Assembly (NCBI GenBank): GCA_039915945.1
Contig: JBDSMH010000102.1
Location: 1 to 64,000, forward strand
Source of the DNA: DATLFA01 sp039915945
GTDB lineage: Bacteria > Actinomycetota > Acidimicrobiia > Acidimicrobiales > WLNW01
Direction: 5' to 3'
DNA: 64,000 nt
The position numbers and the translations under genes were made by a program. A model generated the notes under the pieces. It was not told the DNA's origin. It saw only the letters and a program-made list of their open reading frames with translations, and made no database searches. Positions within the stretch are counted from its first letter, which is position 1; the number at the start of each line of letters is the position of its first letter. This document shows, in pieces, positions 8,523 through 20,576 of this stretch.

Positions 8523-9664
8523 CGATGCACCGCCGCGTCATCGCCAGCATTGCCTTGGCAATATTGCTGGCGGCGTGTAGCGACGACGTCGGCGTGGTTG
8601 CGAGCAGCGATTCGACTCTCCCCGGCATCAACACAGGCTCAGTGGCGACAACCAGCGGCGCGCCCGCAACGACCCCGGCCGCAACCGGGCCCGTCGCCCG
8701 CAACTACGACTTCACAAAGCCCGAAGTGATCGCAACGGGGCTCTCGGTACCGTGGGGTATTGCGTTTCTGCCCGACGGGTCAGCGCTCGTCGCCGAACGC
8801 ATCTCGGGGCGCATCCTGCAGTTGCGCGTAGGTTCCGCGCCGCAACCGGTGATGACCGTGCCGGGCGTCAACCCCAACGGCGAAGGCGGCCTTCTCGGCC
8901 TCGCGGTATCGCCCACGTACGCGCAGGACGGACTCGTCTACGCGTACTTCACGACCAGCAATGACAACCGCGTAGCCCGGTTTCGTCTCGGGGCCGCGCC
9001 GCAGGTGATCGTGTCGGGGATCGGCGCCTCCAGCGTCCACAACGGAGGGCGCATCGCGTTCGGCCCTGACGGCTTCCTCTACGTCACCACCGGCGACGCG
9101 GCCGCCAGTTCGAGGGCACAAGATCCCGCGAACATCAACGGCAAGATCCTGCGCGTCAAAGCCGACGGCTCCCCCGCCGACGGCAACCCGTTCCCCGCGA
9201 GCCCTGTGTGGTCGCTCGGACATCGCAACGTGCAGGGCATCGCGTGGGACGCCAACGGTCGCCTCTTCGCCTCCGAATTCGGCGCCACCGCATTCGATGA
9301 AGTCAACTTGATCCAAGCCGGCAAGAACTACGGCTGGCCCGCCGTCGAGGGCACCGGCAACAACCCGGCGTTCGTCAACCCCCTCGTGACGTGGGCAACC
9401 GGCGTCGCGTCGCCGAGCGGTGCCGCCATCTCCGGCGACTCGCTCTATGTCGCCGCGCTGGCGGGCCGCCGACTCTGGAAGATCTCCATCACTCCAACCG
9501 GTGTGGGCACGCCCCAATCGCTGCTCGAAGGTCAATTCGGGCGTCTTCGTACCGTCGTCACGGCGCCCGACGGAGCACTGTGGGTCGCGACCAGCAACCG
9601 CGATGGCCGGGGTTCCCCGACGGCAAACGACGATCGCATTTTGCGCTTCGTCCCGACGCCCTGA
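8519..9664 (+). CDS. PQQ-dependent sugar dehydrogenase-like lipoprotein
   Basis: 381 residues with an N-terminal lipoprotein signal (hydrophobic stretch then LLAAC, Cys near residue 20) and a Ser/Thr-rich linker. Residues about 65-380 match the soluble glucose/sorbosone dehydrogenase propeller: WGIAFLPDGSALVAER, GEGGLLGLAVSP, VHNGGRIAFGPDGFLYVTTGD and SLGHRNVQGIAWD, the latter two carrying family-conserved His and Asp/Arg residues. Likely anchored outside the membrane and oxidising an aldose with PQQ. It follows DoxX with a GTGA overlap. Confidence 0.85.
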   Translation: MTMHRRVIASIALAILLAACSDDVGVVASSDSTLPGINTGSVATTSGAPATTPAATGPVARNYDFTKPEVIATGLSVPWGIAFLPDGSALVAERISGRILQLRVGSAPQPVMTVPGVNPNGEGGLLGLAVSPTYAQDGLVYAYFTTSNDNRVARFRLGAAPQVIVSGIGASSVHNGGRIAFGPDGFLYVTTGDAAASSRAQDPANINGKILRVKADGSPADGNPFPASPVWSLGHRNVQGIAWDANGRLFASEFGATAFDEVNLIQAGKNYGWPAVEGTGNNPAFVNPLVTWATGVASPSGAAISGDSLYVAALAGRRLWKISITPTGVGTPQSLLEGQFGRLRTVVTAPDGALWVATSNRDGRGSPTANDDRILRFVPTP

Positions 9665-9875
9665 CGCAGGCGCCCGAGGGCCCACCACCGCTCGGGAAAA
9701 TTCCGCTTCAGTTCCGTCCGCCACTGACCGATATCTCTTGGGATCCCTGAGGGACGCTTGATTGGGACAGGACGATCCGGACGATTGTCGCCCCGTACGA
9801 GCATGTCGCCACCTCCTTGCCCGCAAGAGGAGTGCCATGCGACCAGATCGCTTTACTCTCCCCCCGAGACCAGCG

Positions 9876-10058
9876 ATGCAGACCAGATATGCCTTGGTCA
9901 TCGCCATGCTGGCCCTAGCGTTCACCAGCGCGAGTTGTGCAGCTTCGCCGCCGAAGACCGAGGTGTTGGGTGTGGTCGAAGTGGACGGCGCTACCAGCGA
10001 GGTCGGGTTGATCGAAGCGGTGTGCATCACGAACACACCGACGCGAGAACCTTGCTGA
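9876..10058 (+). CDS. Small putative lipoprotein
   Basis: A 60-residue ORF with a plausible export signal: MQTRYALVIAMLALAF followed by TSASC, a lipobox-like end. The mature part is about 40 residues with two further cysteines. An upstream ATG at 9838 would add 12 residues and make a poorer signal peptide. I do not recognise the family. The 211 bases before it hold no other gene that I can support. Confidence 0.4.
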   Translation: MQTRYALVIAMLALAFTSASCAASPPKTEVLGVVEVDGATSEVGLIEAVCITNTPTREPC

Positions 10059-10069
10059 GGGCGAAAGCT

Positions 10070-10468
10070 CTACGCCATCGGCTGCACGATCTCGAGGAGG
10101 TGGCCCTCGTTGTCGGCGACGAAGGCCACCTTCACGTGTAGGTCGGAATAGTCGAGCGGCTCTCGTCGAACGGAGCCACCGGCCGCAACCGCCCGCTCCA
10201 CGAGCGCGTCGATGTCCGGCGTGATGAAGCCGATGATGACCTCGTTGTCGGACGGTGTGGCCGTATCCGTGTAGCGCAGCAATACAAAGGTCGCCGCGCC
10301 GTCCCCGGTGGGGCTGAAGAGGACCTCCTCGACGGCGCGCCCCGCGATCTCGGATTCGATCCGGCCGGTCTCCTGCAAACCGAAGACGGCCCGGTAGAAG
10401 GCCGCACTCTTGTCGAGGTCGGCGACGAGGAGCTTCGTGAAACCGAAGTGATCGGGCGGCGTAGACAT
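10070..10468 (-). CDS. VOC (glyoxalase/bleomycin-resistance) family protein
   Basis: 132 residues with the vicinal-oxygen-chelate pattern: FTKLLVADLDKSAAFYRAVF at the N-terminus and a C-terminal GHLLEIVQP carrying the usual metal-ligand Glu. Such proteins bind a divalent metal and act on small electrophiles, or sequester drugs; which applies here is unknown. It is convergent with the small lipoprotein gene and divergent from dps. Confidence 0.78.
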   Translation of the reverse strand: MSTPPDHFGFTKLLVADLDKSAAFYRAVFGLQETGRIESEIAGRAVEEVLFSPTGDGAATFVLLRYTDTATPSDNEVIIGFITPDIDALVERAVAAGGSVRREPLDYSDLHVKVAFVADNEGHLLEIVQPMA

Positions 10469-10675
10469 CCGCGCAACCTAGTACGCCACGGGGGAGCCCC
10501 ACCCGGGGAACAATGCGGGAGGGTGGTGGGACTCCACCGTGTGCTTTGAGGGCGGTTTGCCCGGCGGACATGTATCCGCGCGAGGCGGGCTTCAAACCAC
10601 CGCGCACAAAGTTTGATGAGTACCGCGAGGCCGCCGTGGGTACCGGGGCGCCGGAAACCCGATATGGAGGCTCGC

Positions 10676-11302
10676 ATGCCCGAACTGCAGACACCTTTAC
10701 AAGCCCACGGTGACGGGGTTAGCAGCGACCGCCGGGCCGCGTTCACCGTGCCTGGCCTCGAGATGGACGCGGCAGACAGCGTGATCGATCTCCTCGACGA
10801 CGCGTTGGTCGCCTTGAACGATCTCGCGCTCACCCTCAAGCACGTCCACTGGAACGTGGTCGGTCCCAACTTCATCGCCGTGCACCAAATGCTCGATCCC
10901 CATGTCGAACAGGTGAGGATGATGGTCGACGCCGTCGCCGAACGCATCGCGACCCTCGGGGGGAGCCCCAACGGCCTGGCCGGCTATCTCGCCGCCCACC
11001 GCCGATGGGACGACTACTCGATCAATCGCGCGACAGCGCAAGCACACCTTGCGGCGCTCGACCTGGTGTACATGAACCTCATCTCTGATCATCGCGATCG
11101 CATACGCACGCTCAACGATCTCGACCCGGTGTCACAGGGTCTACTCATCGATCAATCGGCCGAGTTGGAACAACAACAGTGGTTCCTGCGCGCGCACCTC
11201 GAGGACTCCGCGGGAGGAATGCAACACGCCGGCGCAACCACCGAGCACGCCGCGGCGGCGAAGGTCGTGAATCGAGCCCGGGCCCTGCGAAACTCTGGCT
11301 GA
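10676..11302 (+). CDS. dps: Dps-family DNA-binding ferritin-like protein
   Basis: 208 residues. The ferroxidase-site helix LKHVHWNVVGPNFIAVHQML and the following DPHVEQVRMMVDAVAERI are canonical Dps: a His plus Asp/Glu ligands at the dimer interface. Dps forms dodecamers that oxidise ferrous iron with peroxide and protect DNA. The C-terminal tail beyond residue 170 is longer than in classic Dps and is Ala/Arg-rich, as in mycobacterial forms that bind DNA through the tail. ATG 10676 is chosen because GGAGG (10666-10670) is well placed. A perfect hairpin terminator follows. Confidence 0.88.
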   Translation: MPELQTPLQAHGDGVSSDRRAAFTVPGLEMDAADSVIDLLDDALVALNDLALTLKHVHWNVVGPNFIAVHQMLDPHVEQVRMMVDAVAERIATLGGSPNGLAGYLAAHRRWDDYSINRATAQAHLAALDLVYMNLISDHRDRIRTLNDLDPVSQGLLIDQSAELEQQQWFLRAHLEDSAGGMQHAGATTEHAAAAKVVNRARALRNSG

Positions 11303-11333
11303 CACCGGCCCGATTCGTCTCCTGCAATCAAAG

Positions 11334-11373
11334 AAGAAAGCCCTGCCTCGTCCAGCGTTGGCAGGGCTTTCTT
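11334..11373. terminator. Bidirectional intrinsic terminator
   Basis: A perfect 14-bp stem, AAGAAAGCCCTGCC (11334-11347) pairing with GGCAGGGCTTTCTT (11360-11373) around a 12-base loop. The A-rich and T-rich outer ends let it work from both sides, ending dps and the convergent lipoprotein gene. Confidence 0.85.
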
Positions 11374-11406
11374 ACTAGGCGGGTTCAGCGAAACGATTGC
11401 GATCGC

Positions 11407-11820
11407 TCAGCAGCGCGAGCCGCTTACCGCGATGTCGGTGCCGGAGATGACGACACACGAATACGAGTCATCGATCGCGATCTGAACCTTGCCGTCGTCG
11501 TCTCGACCATCATTATTGCCGTCGCCGAGGCCCGTCACCGTCGGGCTACGCGGAAGGTCACGAGCGGCCTCTTCGAGCACGCTCATGGAGTCGAGCGCCT
11601 CGCCCTGACGCACCAGATCCTTGGCCCGCTGGCGAAAGATTTCTGCTTGTCCTCGAGCGATGCCCGCGTCCACCGCGCTGTCGAGCTCGCTTGCCGCGTC
11701 GCGGGCCTTGTCCTGTGCGGATGAGTCGTCACCGCAGGCGCTGAGCCACAGCGCGCCCGCGGCCGCGGCCGCGAGCCACCTTGTACGGGTGGGGGTCCGA
11801 ATTGTCGATTTGATTGTCAT
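11407..11820 (-). CDS. Putative lipoprotein of unknown function
   Basis: 137 residues with an Arg-rich start, a hydrophobic stretch LAAAAAGALWLSAC ending in a lipobox Cys, and a helical middle (residues about 35-95) rich in Ala, Asp, Glu and Arg. The C-terminal part, DDDGKVQIAIDDSYSCVVIS, has two Cys that could form a disulfide. The start at 11820 is chosen because it places the signal peptide directly at the N-terminus; the longer frame adds only arginine-rich sequence. Function not recognised. Confidence 0.65.
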   Translation of the reverse strand: MTIKSTIRTPTRTRWLAAAAAGALWLSACGDDSSAQDKARDAASELDSAVDAGIARGQAEIFRQRAKDLVRQGEALDSMSVLEEAARDLPRSPTVTGLGDGNNDGRDDDGKVQIAIDDSYSCVVISGTDIAVSGSRC

Positions 11821-11875
11821 GCGGATGGGATACCCCTCAGCACGCGCGTGAAACCGTGGATACCCTCGCCGTCGT

Positions 11876-12729
11876 ATGGCGTTGAGCGACGATGAACTAC
11901 AAGAGCTGTACGCAGCCCGTCCCTCCGACTTCGTGCGGATACGCAACGACCTTGCTCGGCGGCTGCGCAAGGAGGACCGCCGCGACGACGCCGACACTGC
12001 CGCAAAATTGCGGCGGCCCTCGGTGACCGCCGCGGCACTCAACCAGGTCGCGCGTGAAGCGCCACAGCTCATCGAGGCCTTCCTCGCCGAGGGAGCACTG
12101 CTGCGAGCCGCAATGCAGCGGGCGATTGACGGCGACGCAGCAGACGTACGACCCGCTCAGGCTGCGGAACGTCGAGCTGCCGATGCCGTCGTCGTCGCCG
12201 CTCGGCATCTCGTCGAAGCATTGGGCCAACGCGACACCGACGCGAACGCGCAGCGCATCAACAACACCGTGCGGGCCGTCGCGCTCGATGACTCGCTTGC
12301 GCAACGGCTGCGCCGCGGCCTGCTCGAAGACGATGTGGTCGCATCCGGATTCGGTTTCGGCGGACTCGAGTTCGGCGAAGGCCCGCCAGAATCGCCGCGG
12401 CCGGCGAAACGCCTGCGTCTCGTCGAGGCTCCACCAGCACCGCCACTCGACGATCGGCAACGAGAACTCGAAGTGGCCGAGCGGCTCGCCGCTCTTCGGG
12501 CCGAGGCCGAACAACGGGCGGACAGGGCGGCACGCCTCGCGTCTGCCGCCGACGAGGCACAACGGCTCGTCGACCGACTCGGCGAGGAGACAGCACTGTT
12601 GCAAAGTCGTCTACGCGACGCCCAACGCGACGCTCGTCGCGCCCGTCGCACCGCCGACAAGGCGGGCGTCGACGCGACGCGGGCCCGAAAGCGCGCGGAT
12701 GCTGCCGTAGACGAAGGCGACGTCGAGAC

Positions 12730-12742
<13 letters not shown>
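11876..12742 (+). CDS. Coiled-coil protein of unknown function
   Basis: 288 residues, nearly all Ala, Arg, Glu, Asp and Leu, with no signal peptide or membrane helix. Residues about 195-285 form a strong predicted coiled coil with heptad-like Leu/Ala spacing. The N-terminal LYAARPSDFVRIRNDLARRLRK segment followed by a helical region is seen in actinobacterial proteins without known function. A TACC-type -10 sequence about 12 bases before ATG 11876 suggests a leaderless transcript. It overlaps the convergent glgX by 13 bases. Confidence 0.7.
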
Positions 12743-14862
<2,120 letters not shown>

Positions 14863-14871
14863 CGATCCTCC

Positions 14872-16584
14872 TCAGGATGAACGAAAGACTGCGAGACTTT
14901 GCGGCGGCATGCAGATCTGATCCGGTTCGACACTAATCGCCGCGTCGTTGGACAAAACCAGGTCGCCGACCGCATCCGGCACAGCAACGCGTTGCGCGTC
15001 GCTGGCGAAATTGGCGATCCACGTCAGTTGAGACGACCGCACGACAAGGCATCGGGCGGCTTCGTCGACGAGCACGTCACGCGCCACCAATCCCTCGGGC
15101 ACCGAGCACGTCGAACGGAGCGCGATCAGCCGCCGATGCCACGACAGCAGATCCGCGTGGGGAGAAGTGCTCGTCTCACCCCAGTCGAGCTTGGATTGCA
15201 CGAACGTGGCGACATCCTGTGGGTCGTGAATGCGAGCCGGATCCCACCCGAATGACGCGAACTCGTTGCGTCGCCCTTCTTGCACGGCAGCACCCAACGC
15301 CGGGTCGGCGTGGTCGGTGAAGTAGAGAAACGGCGACGACGCGCCCCATTCCTCGCCATGGAACAACATCGGGACGAAAGGGCTCAACAAGACGATGGCG
15401 GCCGAGATCTCGAGAAGGCGCGGCGACACGAGGGCACTCAGCCGCTCACCGAGCGCGCGGTTGCCCACCTGATCGTGCGTCTGCGCGTAGGCCAAGAAGC
15501 GGTCGGGCGCAATGCCCGCTGGCGACCGGCCGTGCGCCCGCCGGCGATACTCGGAATATCGCCCGTCGTACACGTACGACTGCCGCAGTGCAACGGCGAG
15601 TTGATCGAGGGTTCCGAAGTCGGCGTAGTAGCCGGTTCGCTCACCGGTGACGACCGCATGGAGTGCGTGATGAAAGTCGTCGCTCCACGACGCGTCGAAG
15701 CCGAGCCCGTGATCTTCGCTGGACCGCACCACCCGCGGATCATTCAGGTCGCTCTCGGCGATCATCCAAATCGGTCGGCCGACCTGATGGGCAGCCTCGT
15801 GAACCGCGTCGGTCAGTTGCTCGAGGAAGGATCGGGCGGACCGGTCCGCGAACGCATGCACGGCATCGACCCGCAGCCCATCGACGTGGTAGTCGTGAAT
15901 CCACATCAGTGCGTTCTCGCAGAAGAACTGGCGCACTACATCGCTTCTCGGACCGTCGAGGTTGACGGCGGCGCCCCACTGCGTTCGATACTCGTCGCTG
16001 AAATATGGACCGCAGCGGGCGAGGTGATTGCCGTGCGGTCCGAAATGGTTGTACACCACGTCGAGCACGACCGAGAGCCGGCGAGAGTGGCACGCCTCGA
16101 CGAAGCGCTTGAAGCCGCCCGGACCGCCGTAGGCGTGATGCGGCGCGTAGAGCAAGACTCCGTCGTAACCCCAGCCATAAGCGCCCGAGAATTCCGCCAC
16201 AGGCATGACTTCGACCGTGTTGACGCCGAGATCCACAAGATGGTCGAGATGCTCGATCGCGGCATCGAACGTGCCCGCATCGCTGAATGTACCGATGTGT
16301 AGTTCGTAGATGAGCGCCTCGGCCAACGGTCGCCCGACCCACGTTCGGTCATGCCATTGGAAGTCGCCGTGGTCGACGACCTGTGACCATCCGTCGACGC
16401 CTTCGGGTTGCCAGGGCGAGCGTGGATCGGCCATGGCAAACCCGTCGACGACGAACCGGTAGCGACCCGCAGGCGACACGCGGCTACGCCACCAACCATC
16501 GTCTCCACGGACCAACGGGGCCTCGGGCTGCTCGGCGAACTCGATCACGACCGACTCGGCGTGCGGAGCCCATAGCGATGTCAA
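14872..16584 (-). CDS. treZ: Malto-oligosyltrehalose trehalohydrolase TreZ
   Basis: 570 residues from a TTG start at 16584 that overlaps the treY stop (TTGA), giving MTSLWAPH, where family homology begins; the much longer open frame upstream lies inside treY. The GH13 signatures are present: DGLRVDAVHA with the nucleophile Asp and MIAESDLNDPR with the acid Glu, then AQTHDQVGNR. The enzyme releases free trehalose from maltooligosyl-trehalose made by TreY, in the cytosol. Translation is probably coupled to treY. Confidence 0.92.
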   Translation of the reverse strand: MTSLWAPHAESVVIEFAEQPEAPLVRGDDGWWRSRVSPAGRYRFVVDGFAMADPRSPWQPEGVDGWSQVVDHGDFQWHDRTWVGRPLAEALIYELHIGTFSDAGTFDAAIEHLDHLVDLGVNTVEVMPVAEFSGAYGWGYDGVLLYAPHHAYGGPGGFKRFVEACHSRRLSVVLDVVYNHFGPHGNHLARCGPYFSDEYRTQWGAAVNLDGPRSDVVRQFFCENALMWIHDYHVDGLRVDAVHAFADRSARSFLEQLTDAVHEAAHQVGRPIWMIAESDLNDPRVVRSSEDHGLGFDASWSDDFHHALHAVVTGERTGYYADFGTLDQLAVALRQSYVYDGRYSEYRRRAHGRSPAGIAPDRFLAYAQTHDQVGNRALGERLSALVSPRLLEISAAIVLLSPFVPMLFHGEEWGASSPFLYFTDHADPALGAAVQEGRRNEFASFGWDPARIHDPQDVATFVQSKLDWGETSTSPHADLLSWHRRLIALRSTCSVPEGLVARDVLVDEAARCLVVRSSQLTWIANFASDAQRVAVPDAVGDLVLSNDAAISVEPDQICMPPQSLAVFRSS

Positions 16585-19222
16585 CGCGGTGCCTCTCGGG
16601 CCAGCAGCGCGACCGGCAGATCCGCAAAGACGGCGCCGGCCTGCACCCGCTGGTCGTGGAGCCGCGACGTGAGCACGTCGCGCCAGGAACCATTCGGCAA
16701 CGAGATCTCCGTGTCGGCCCACCCCTCGTCGACCTGCGTACTACACCTCGTCACGAGCGCCGCCACCTGCCCGCCGCGTAAGAAGCCGAGCACGTTGTCG
16801 GCCCGCCTGCCGGTCGCCGCGATCGATTCGTATGTCGCCGCGTCTCCGGCAAAGACCTCCGGACGGTCGGCGCGCAGCAAAAGGCCGCGCCACGTCACCC
16901 ACAACTTGGACAGTTCGGGCGAGCGCCATGGCTGGTCGCCGTTCGTCCCGGGCGCGGAGATCGAACCGAATCGTTCGCGCAACATTTCGAAGTCGACCGA
17001 ACGACGATTATCGGGTTCGGCGAGCGCGAATGTGCGCACCTCGTTGCCTTGGTAGAAGTCGGGCACTCCCGGAAGGCACAGCTTGAGTACGACCTGCGCC
17101 AAGCTGTTCGCAATCGCGTGCGGCTCGAGGCGATCGACGAAGCGCTGCACCGAATGCATGAAGACATCGTCGTTACACAGATCGTCGATGAACGAGCGCA
17201 ACACCCGCTCGTACGACGCACCGATCCTCAACCACGACGTGTGAACCTTCGCCTCGCGTACCGCCTTCACCGTGAACTCCCCGAGGCGATCGGCCGAGAT
17301 CGGATGAGCGCCCACCATGGTTTGGTACAACAGGTACTCAGTGTTGCGGTCCGGCAGGTCGCCAACTTGGTGGCGATCGTTGGCTGCCATCCAACTGCCG
17401 ACCGCGGCTGACCACTCACCGGGCAACTCCGCGAGTACGAGCAAACGCGCCCGCACGTCTTCGGACCGCTTCGTATCGTGGGTAGACGTCGCCACCATCG
17501 TCCGCGGCCACTGCACGGCGGTAACCGCGTTGCGCATGTGGAAGTCAACGGGCGCGATCGCAACGATGCCGGGGTCGGCGCCGACCTCGTTCGCCGCCAC
17601 GAATCGGTGGTATCGGTAGAATGCGGAGTCCTCGATTCCCTTCGGTCTCACCGCGCCGGACAATTGTTGGAAACGCGCTGCCAGCTCTTCGGGATGAGGG
17701 TGGGCATGGTCCCGACCCAAGATGAGGAGTAGTGCGTCCAACACTGGCCCGTCACTCGGCTCGCACCGTTTGCGGGCGACGTCGACGGCTGTCTCCAGCA
17801 CTGCACGATCGGCGGGGCGCAACTCGCGGCCAGGCGCGCCGTAGGTGCGATAGACGGGCATGCCGACGAGCGTCTCGACGAGTGATCGCCGAAGTTGCGT
17901 GCGGGAAAAATCGCGCCACCGACGATTGCGATCACACACCATTCGAAACTCGGTCACCAGACGTTCGAGATCGGGTCGCAGTAGATCGACAACCGCCTCG
18001 CGGGTGCACGTCGCGGAAATGTCGTCGAACGCCTCGTTGGTTCCGGTCATCTCGCGGTACGTGTCAGACAACGCCGCCACACCAGACGGAGCCGTCAGCA
18101 CACCCTGGATCACGTCGAGGGAGTCGTACCCGGTCGTACCCGCGACTGGCCAAGGTGCCAGCCGCTCGTCACGAGCGAGAATCTTCTCGACGACGATCCA
18201 ACATTGCGGCGCACGTGCAGACAGTTCGCGCAGGTACGACTCAGGATCGCGCAGACCGTCGAGATGATCGACGCGCAAGCCATCGACTGCGCCCTCGTCG
18301 ACGATGTCGAGCAGCAGGCGATGCGTTTGCTCCAGTACCCACGGTCGGTCGACACGAAGACCGACAAGCGTCGTCACGTCGAAGAAGCGGCGATAGTCGA
18401 GTTCGCTCTGTGCGAGACGCCAGTACGCAAGCCGGTAGTTCTGTCGTTGCAACAGGGCGTCGAGCGCGTCGACGTCACGGTACTGCTCAACGGCAGCGTC
18501 GACGGCACGTTGCACAAGCGGTTCGTCGAGCGCTGTCGCAAAGATGCGGCGCAGTTCCGTCTTGTGCCGATGGCGGCGCAGGCGTGACGACATGTCGGTG
18601 CGCGACGCCGGGGGTAGCGCCGCGTACGTGTCCGCCAGAAAGTGGAGGGTGGGATCACCCGATGATCGGGCGGCCGCGAGCATGAGCGTGTCGAGCGTCT
18701 TGGGGGCCACCGGCAGACGAGTTTCCTCGTAGACCACCACGAAATCGGCGTCGATTCGTTCGAGCCGGATGCGACCGGATTCGAGCGTCTCGCCGTAGCT
18801 CTCTGCGAGAATGGGCACGAGCACCCGGTTGTGCAACGACTCCTCGGACGGGTCCCAATCGACGTCGAACGCATCGGCGTACAGACTCGACGGACCGTTC
18901 TCCAAAACGTCCCACCACCATCGGTTGCGTTCCGACCCGATCGCCATGTGATTGGGCACGATGTCGAGCACCTGGCGCAACCCGTGATCGGTCAGAGTTT
19001 TCGACATTCGCCGATACGCATCGATGCCGCCGAGTTCGTCGCTCAGCCGCTCGTGATCGACGACGTCATACCCGTGCGTGCTGCCCGGAGCCGCTTGGAG
19101 TATCGGCGACAGATAGACATGCGACACACCGAGTTGTGAGAGATACGGCGCGATCGTTTCTAGGTCGGCAAACCGAAATCCGGCGTGAGCTGCACGCGAT
19201 ACGTGGCACGCAGGCCGTTCAC
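16581..19222 (-). pseudogene. treY: Malto-oligosyltrehalose synthase TreY, apparent one-base frameshift
   Basis: Most of the gene reads as an intact GH13 TreY: HGYDVVDHERLSDELGG, DGLRVDHLDGL with the nucleophile Asp, and IVVEKILARDERL with the acid Glu. It converts the reducing end of linear glucans to a trehalose linkage. The N-terminus is split: GTG at 19222 opens NGLRATYRVQLTPDFG, the family's expected start, but that frame meets TAG seven codons later, while FADLETIAPYLSQLGV continues in another frame. One missing base in the TTT run near 19172 explains this. It is either an assembly error or a recent inactivation; the remaining 850 codons are undamaged, which favours error. Confidence 0.85.
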
Positions 19223-19315
19223 CGGTTCTCCCTCGGGACAAAATGCACACGTGCCCCTCGCTTGGACTGTCGAAACCTGTGATTCGCCCACGGGCACGGC
19301 GGGTATGAGTCCGGC

Positions 19316-20404
19316 ATGCAGATCTGCCAATCCACTTCCCTTGCCGAGCAAGCATTACCGACGTTACCCCGGCCACGCGGAACGATCTCGACCTACGTGA
19401 TCGACATGGTGCAGGCACCGGCCGGGCCGCCCGCGGCCGGATGGCTCGATGATGTGGACATAGCCGAGGCGTTGATGGGCGACGACTTCCACCTCGCCCT
19501 TTATGTGCTGTACGAGTTGCACTATCGATCGTTTGCCGATCTCGACGACGGCCTCGAATGGAACCCACACGTGCTTGGTGTGCGGGCCGAGCTCGAGCGC
19601 CGATTCGAAGACGCGCTTCGGTCGACGACCGCCAACGGGCACTGCACCGACGTCGTCGAGTCGCTGCGCGATCTCGTCGAGACCAGCGGGGGCCCTTCGC
19701 TCTCGTCGTACATGGCGAACGAAGGAACTGTCGACGATCTGCGCGAGTTCGCCATCCATCGGTCGGCGTACCAACTGAAAGAGGCCGATCCGCACACCTG
19801 GGCGCTACCTCGCCTCCACGGCAGGGCCAAAGCCGCGCTGGTAACCATCCAGTTCGACGAGTACGGCCTCGGAGTCCAGTCCGCGATGCACAGCGAGCTC
19901 TTCGCCGACACGTTGAGGGCGCTGGGTCTCGACGCCTCCTACGGGGCCTACGTCGAACAGCTTCCCGGCGTCACTCTCGCCACGGTGAATCTCGTCTCGA
20001 TGTTCGGGTTGCATCGTCGGCTGCGGGGCGCGCTCGTCGGACACCTCGCGGTCTTCGAGATGACATCGGTGACTCCGATGCAGCGATACTCGAACGCGCT
20101 CGAGCGCATGGGCGTTCCCCTCGAGGCTCGCCGATTCTACGACGTGCATGTCGTTGCGGACGAAGAGCACCAAGTCGTCGCCCTGCATGAACTCGCTGCC
20201 GGTCTGGTCGAGAGCGAGCCGGGCCTGGGCGACGATGTGATGTTCGGTGCGCGAGCGGTGCTGCAAGTGGAAGCCACCTTCGCGCGGCACCTGCTCGATA
20301 GCTGGTCGGCCGGCGTCTCGTCGCTGCTTTCGCCGGAGGGGGACCGGCGCAACGGCTCAGTCCCCACTGGCGGACGTGACGAGGTAGAGGCCTATGACCG
20401 ATGA
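19316..20404 (+). CDS. Iron-containing redox enzyme (heme-oxygenase-like diiron fold)
   Basis: 362 residues, helical. Motifs typical of the heme-oxygenase-like diiron oxidase group are visible: LYELHYRSF near residue 65, QFDEYGLG then HSELFADTLRALG, and DVHVVADEEHQ near 280, which together supply Glu and His ligands for two irons. Such enzymes do N-oxygenation, desaturation or C-C cleavage; the substrate here is unknown. The first 30 residues are not conserved-looking, so a start at ATG 19406 (MVQAPAGPPA) is possible. It heads a three-gene operon with overlapping starts, ending in a flavin reductase that could supply electrons. Divergent from treY. Confidence 0.78.
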   Translation: MQICQSTSLAEQALPTLPRPRGTISTYVIDMVQAPAGPPAAGWLDDVDIAEALMGDDFHLALYVLYELHYRSFADLDDGLEWNPHVLGVRAELERRFEDALRSTTANGHCTDVVESLRDLVETSGGPSLSSYMANEGTVDDLREFAIHRSAYQLKEADPHTWALPRLHGRAKAALVTIQFDEYGLGVQSAMHSELFADTLRALGLDASYGAYVEQLPGVTLATVNLVSMFGLHRRLRGALVGHLAVFEMTSVTPMQRYSNALERMGVPLEARRFYDVHVVADEEHQVVALHELAAGLVESEPGLGDDVMFGARAVLQVEATFARHLLDSWSAGVSSLLSPEGDRRNGSVPTGGRDEVEAYDR

Positions 20405-20576
20405 AATGATCAACCTGACGTGGCGAGAGACGGGCGTCGCCAACTGGGCCCGCGATTGCGGCTTCGTCGCGACCAAAGATGGCGATCTCTTCCATCTCTC
20501 TGGCCGCAATCCGAGCGTGCGCGTGCTCGCGTACGTCGAACTCGCGGAGATCGAGCGCTATCTCGAGAGCCTCTGA
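20394..20576 (+). CDS. 60-residue protein between a diiron enzyme and a flavin reductase
   Basis: Starts inside the end of the diiron gene and its stop overlaps the next start (ATGA), so all three are coupled. The sequence WRETGVANWARDCGFVATKDGDLFHLSG has one Cys and no known domain. I do not recognise the family. Genes at this position in related operons often encode small iron-sulfur partners, but this one lacks a CDGSH or ferredoxin motif. Confidence 0.6.
   Translation: MTDEMINLTWRETGVANWARDCGFVATKDGDLFHLSGRNPSVRVLAYVELAEIERYLESL

Noticed and set aside
10608..10645. SigB-like promoter for dps (GTTT ... GGGTAC)
   Set aside because: The spacer is 23 bases, too long.
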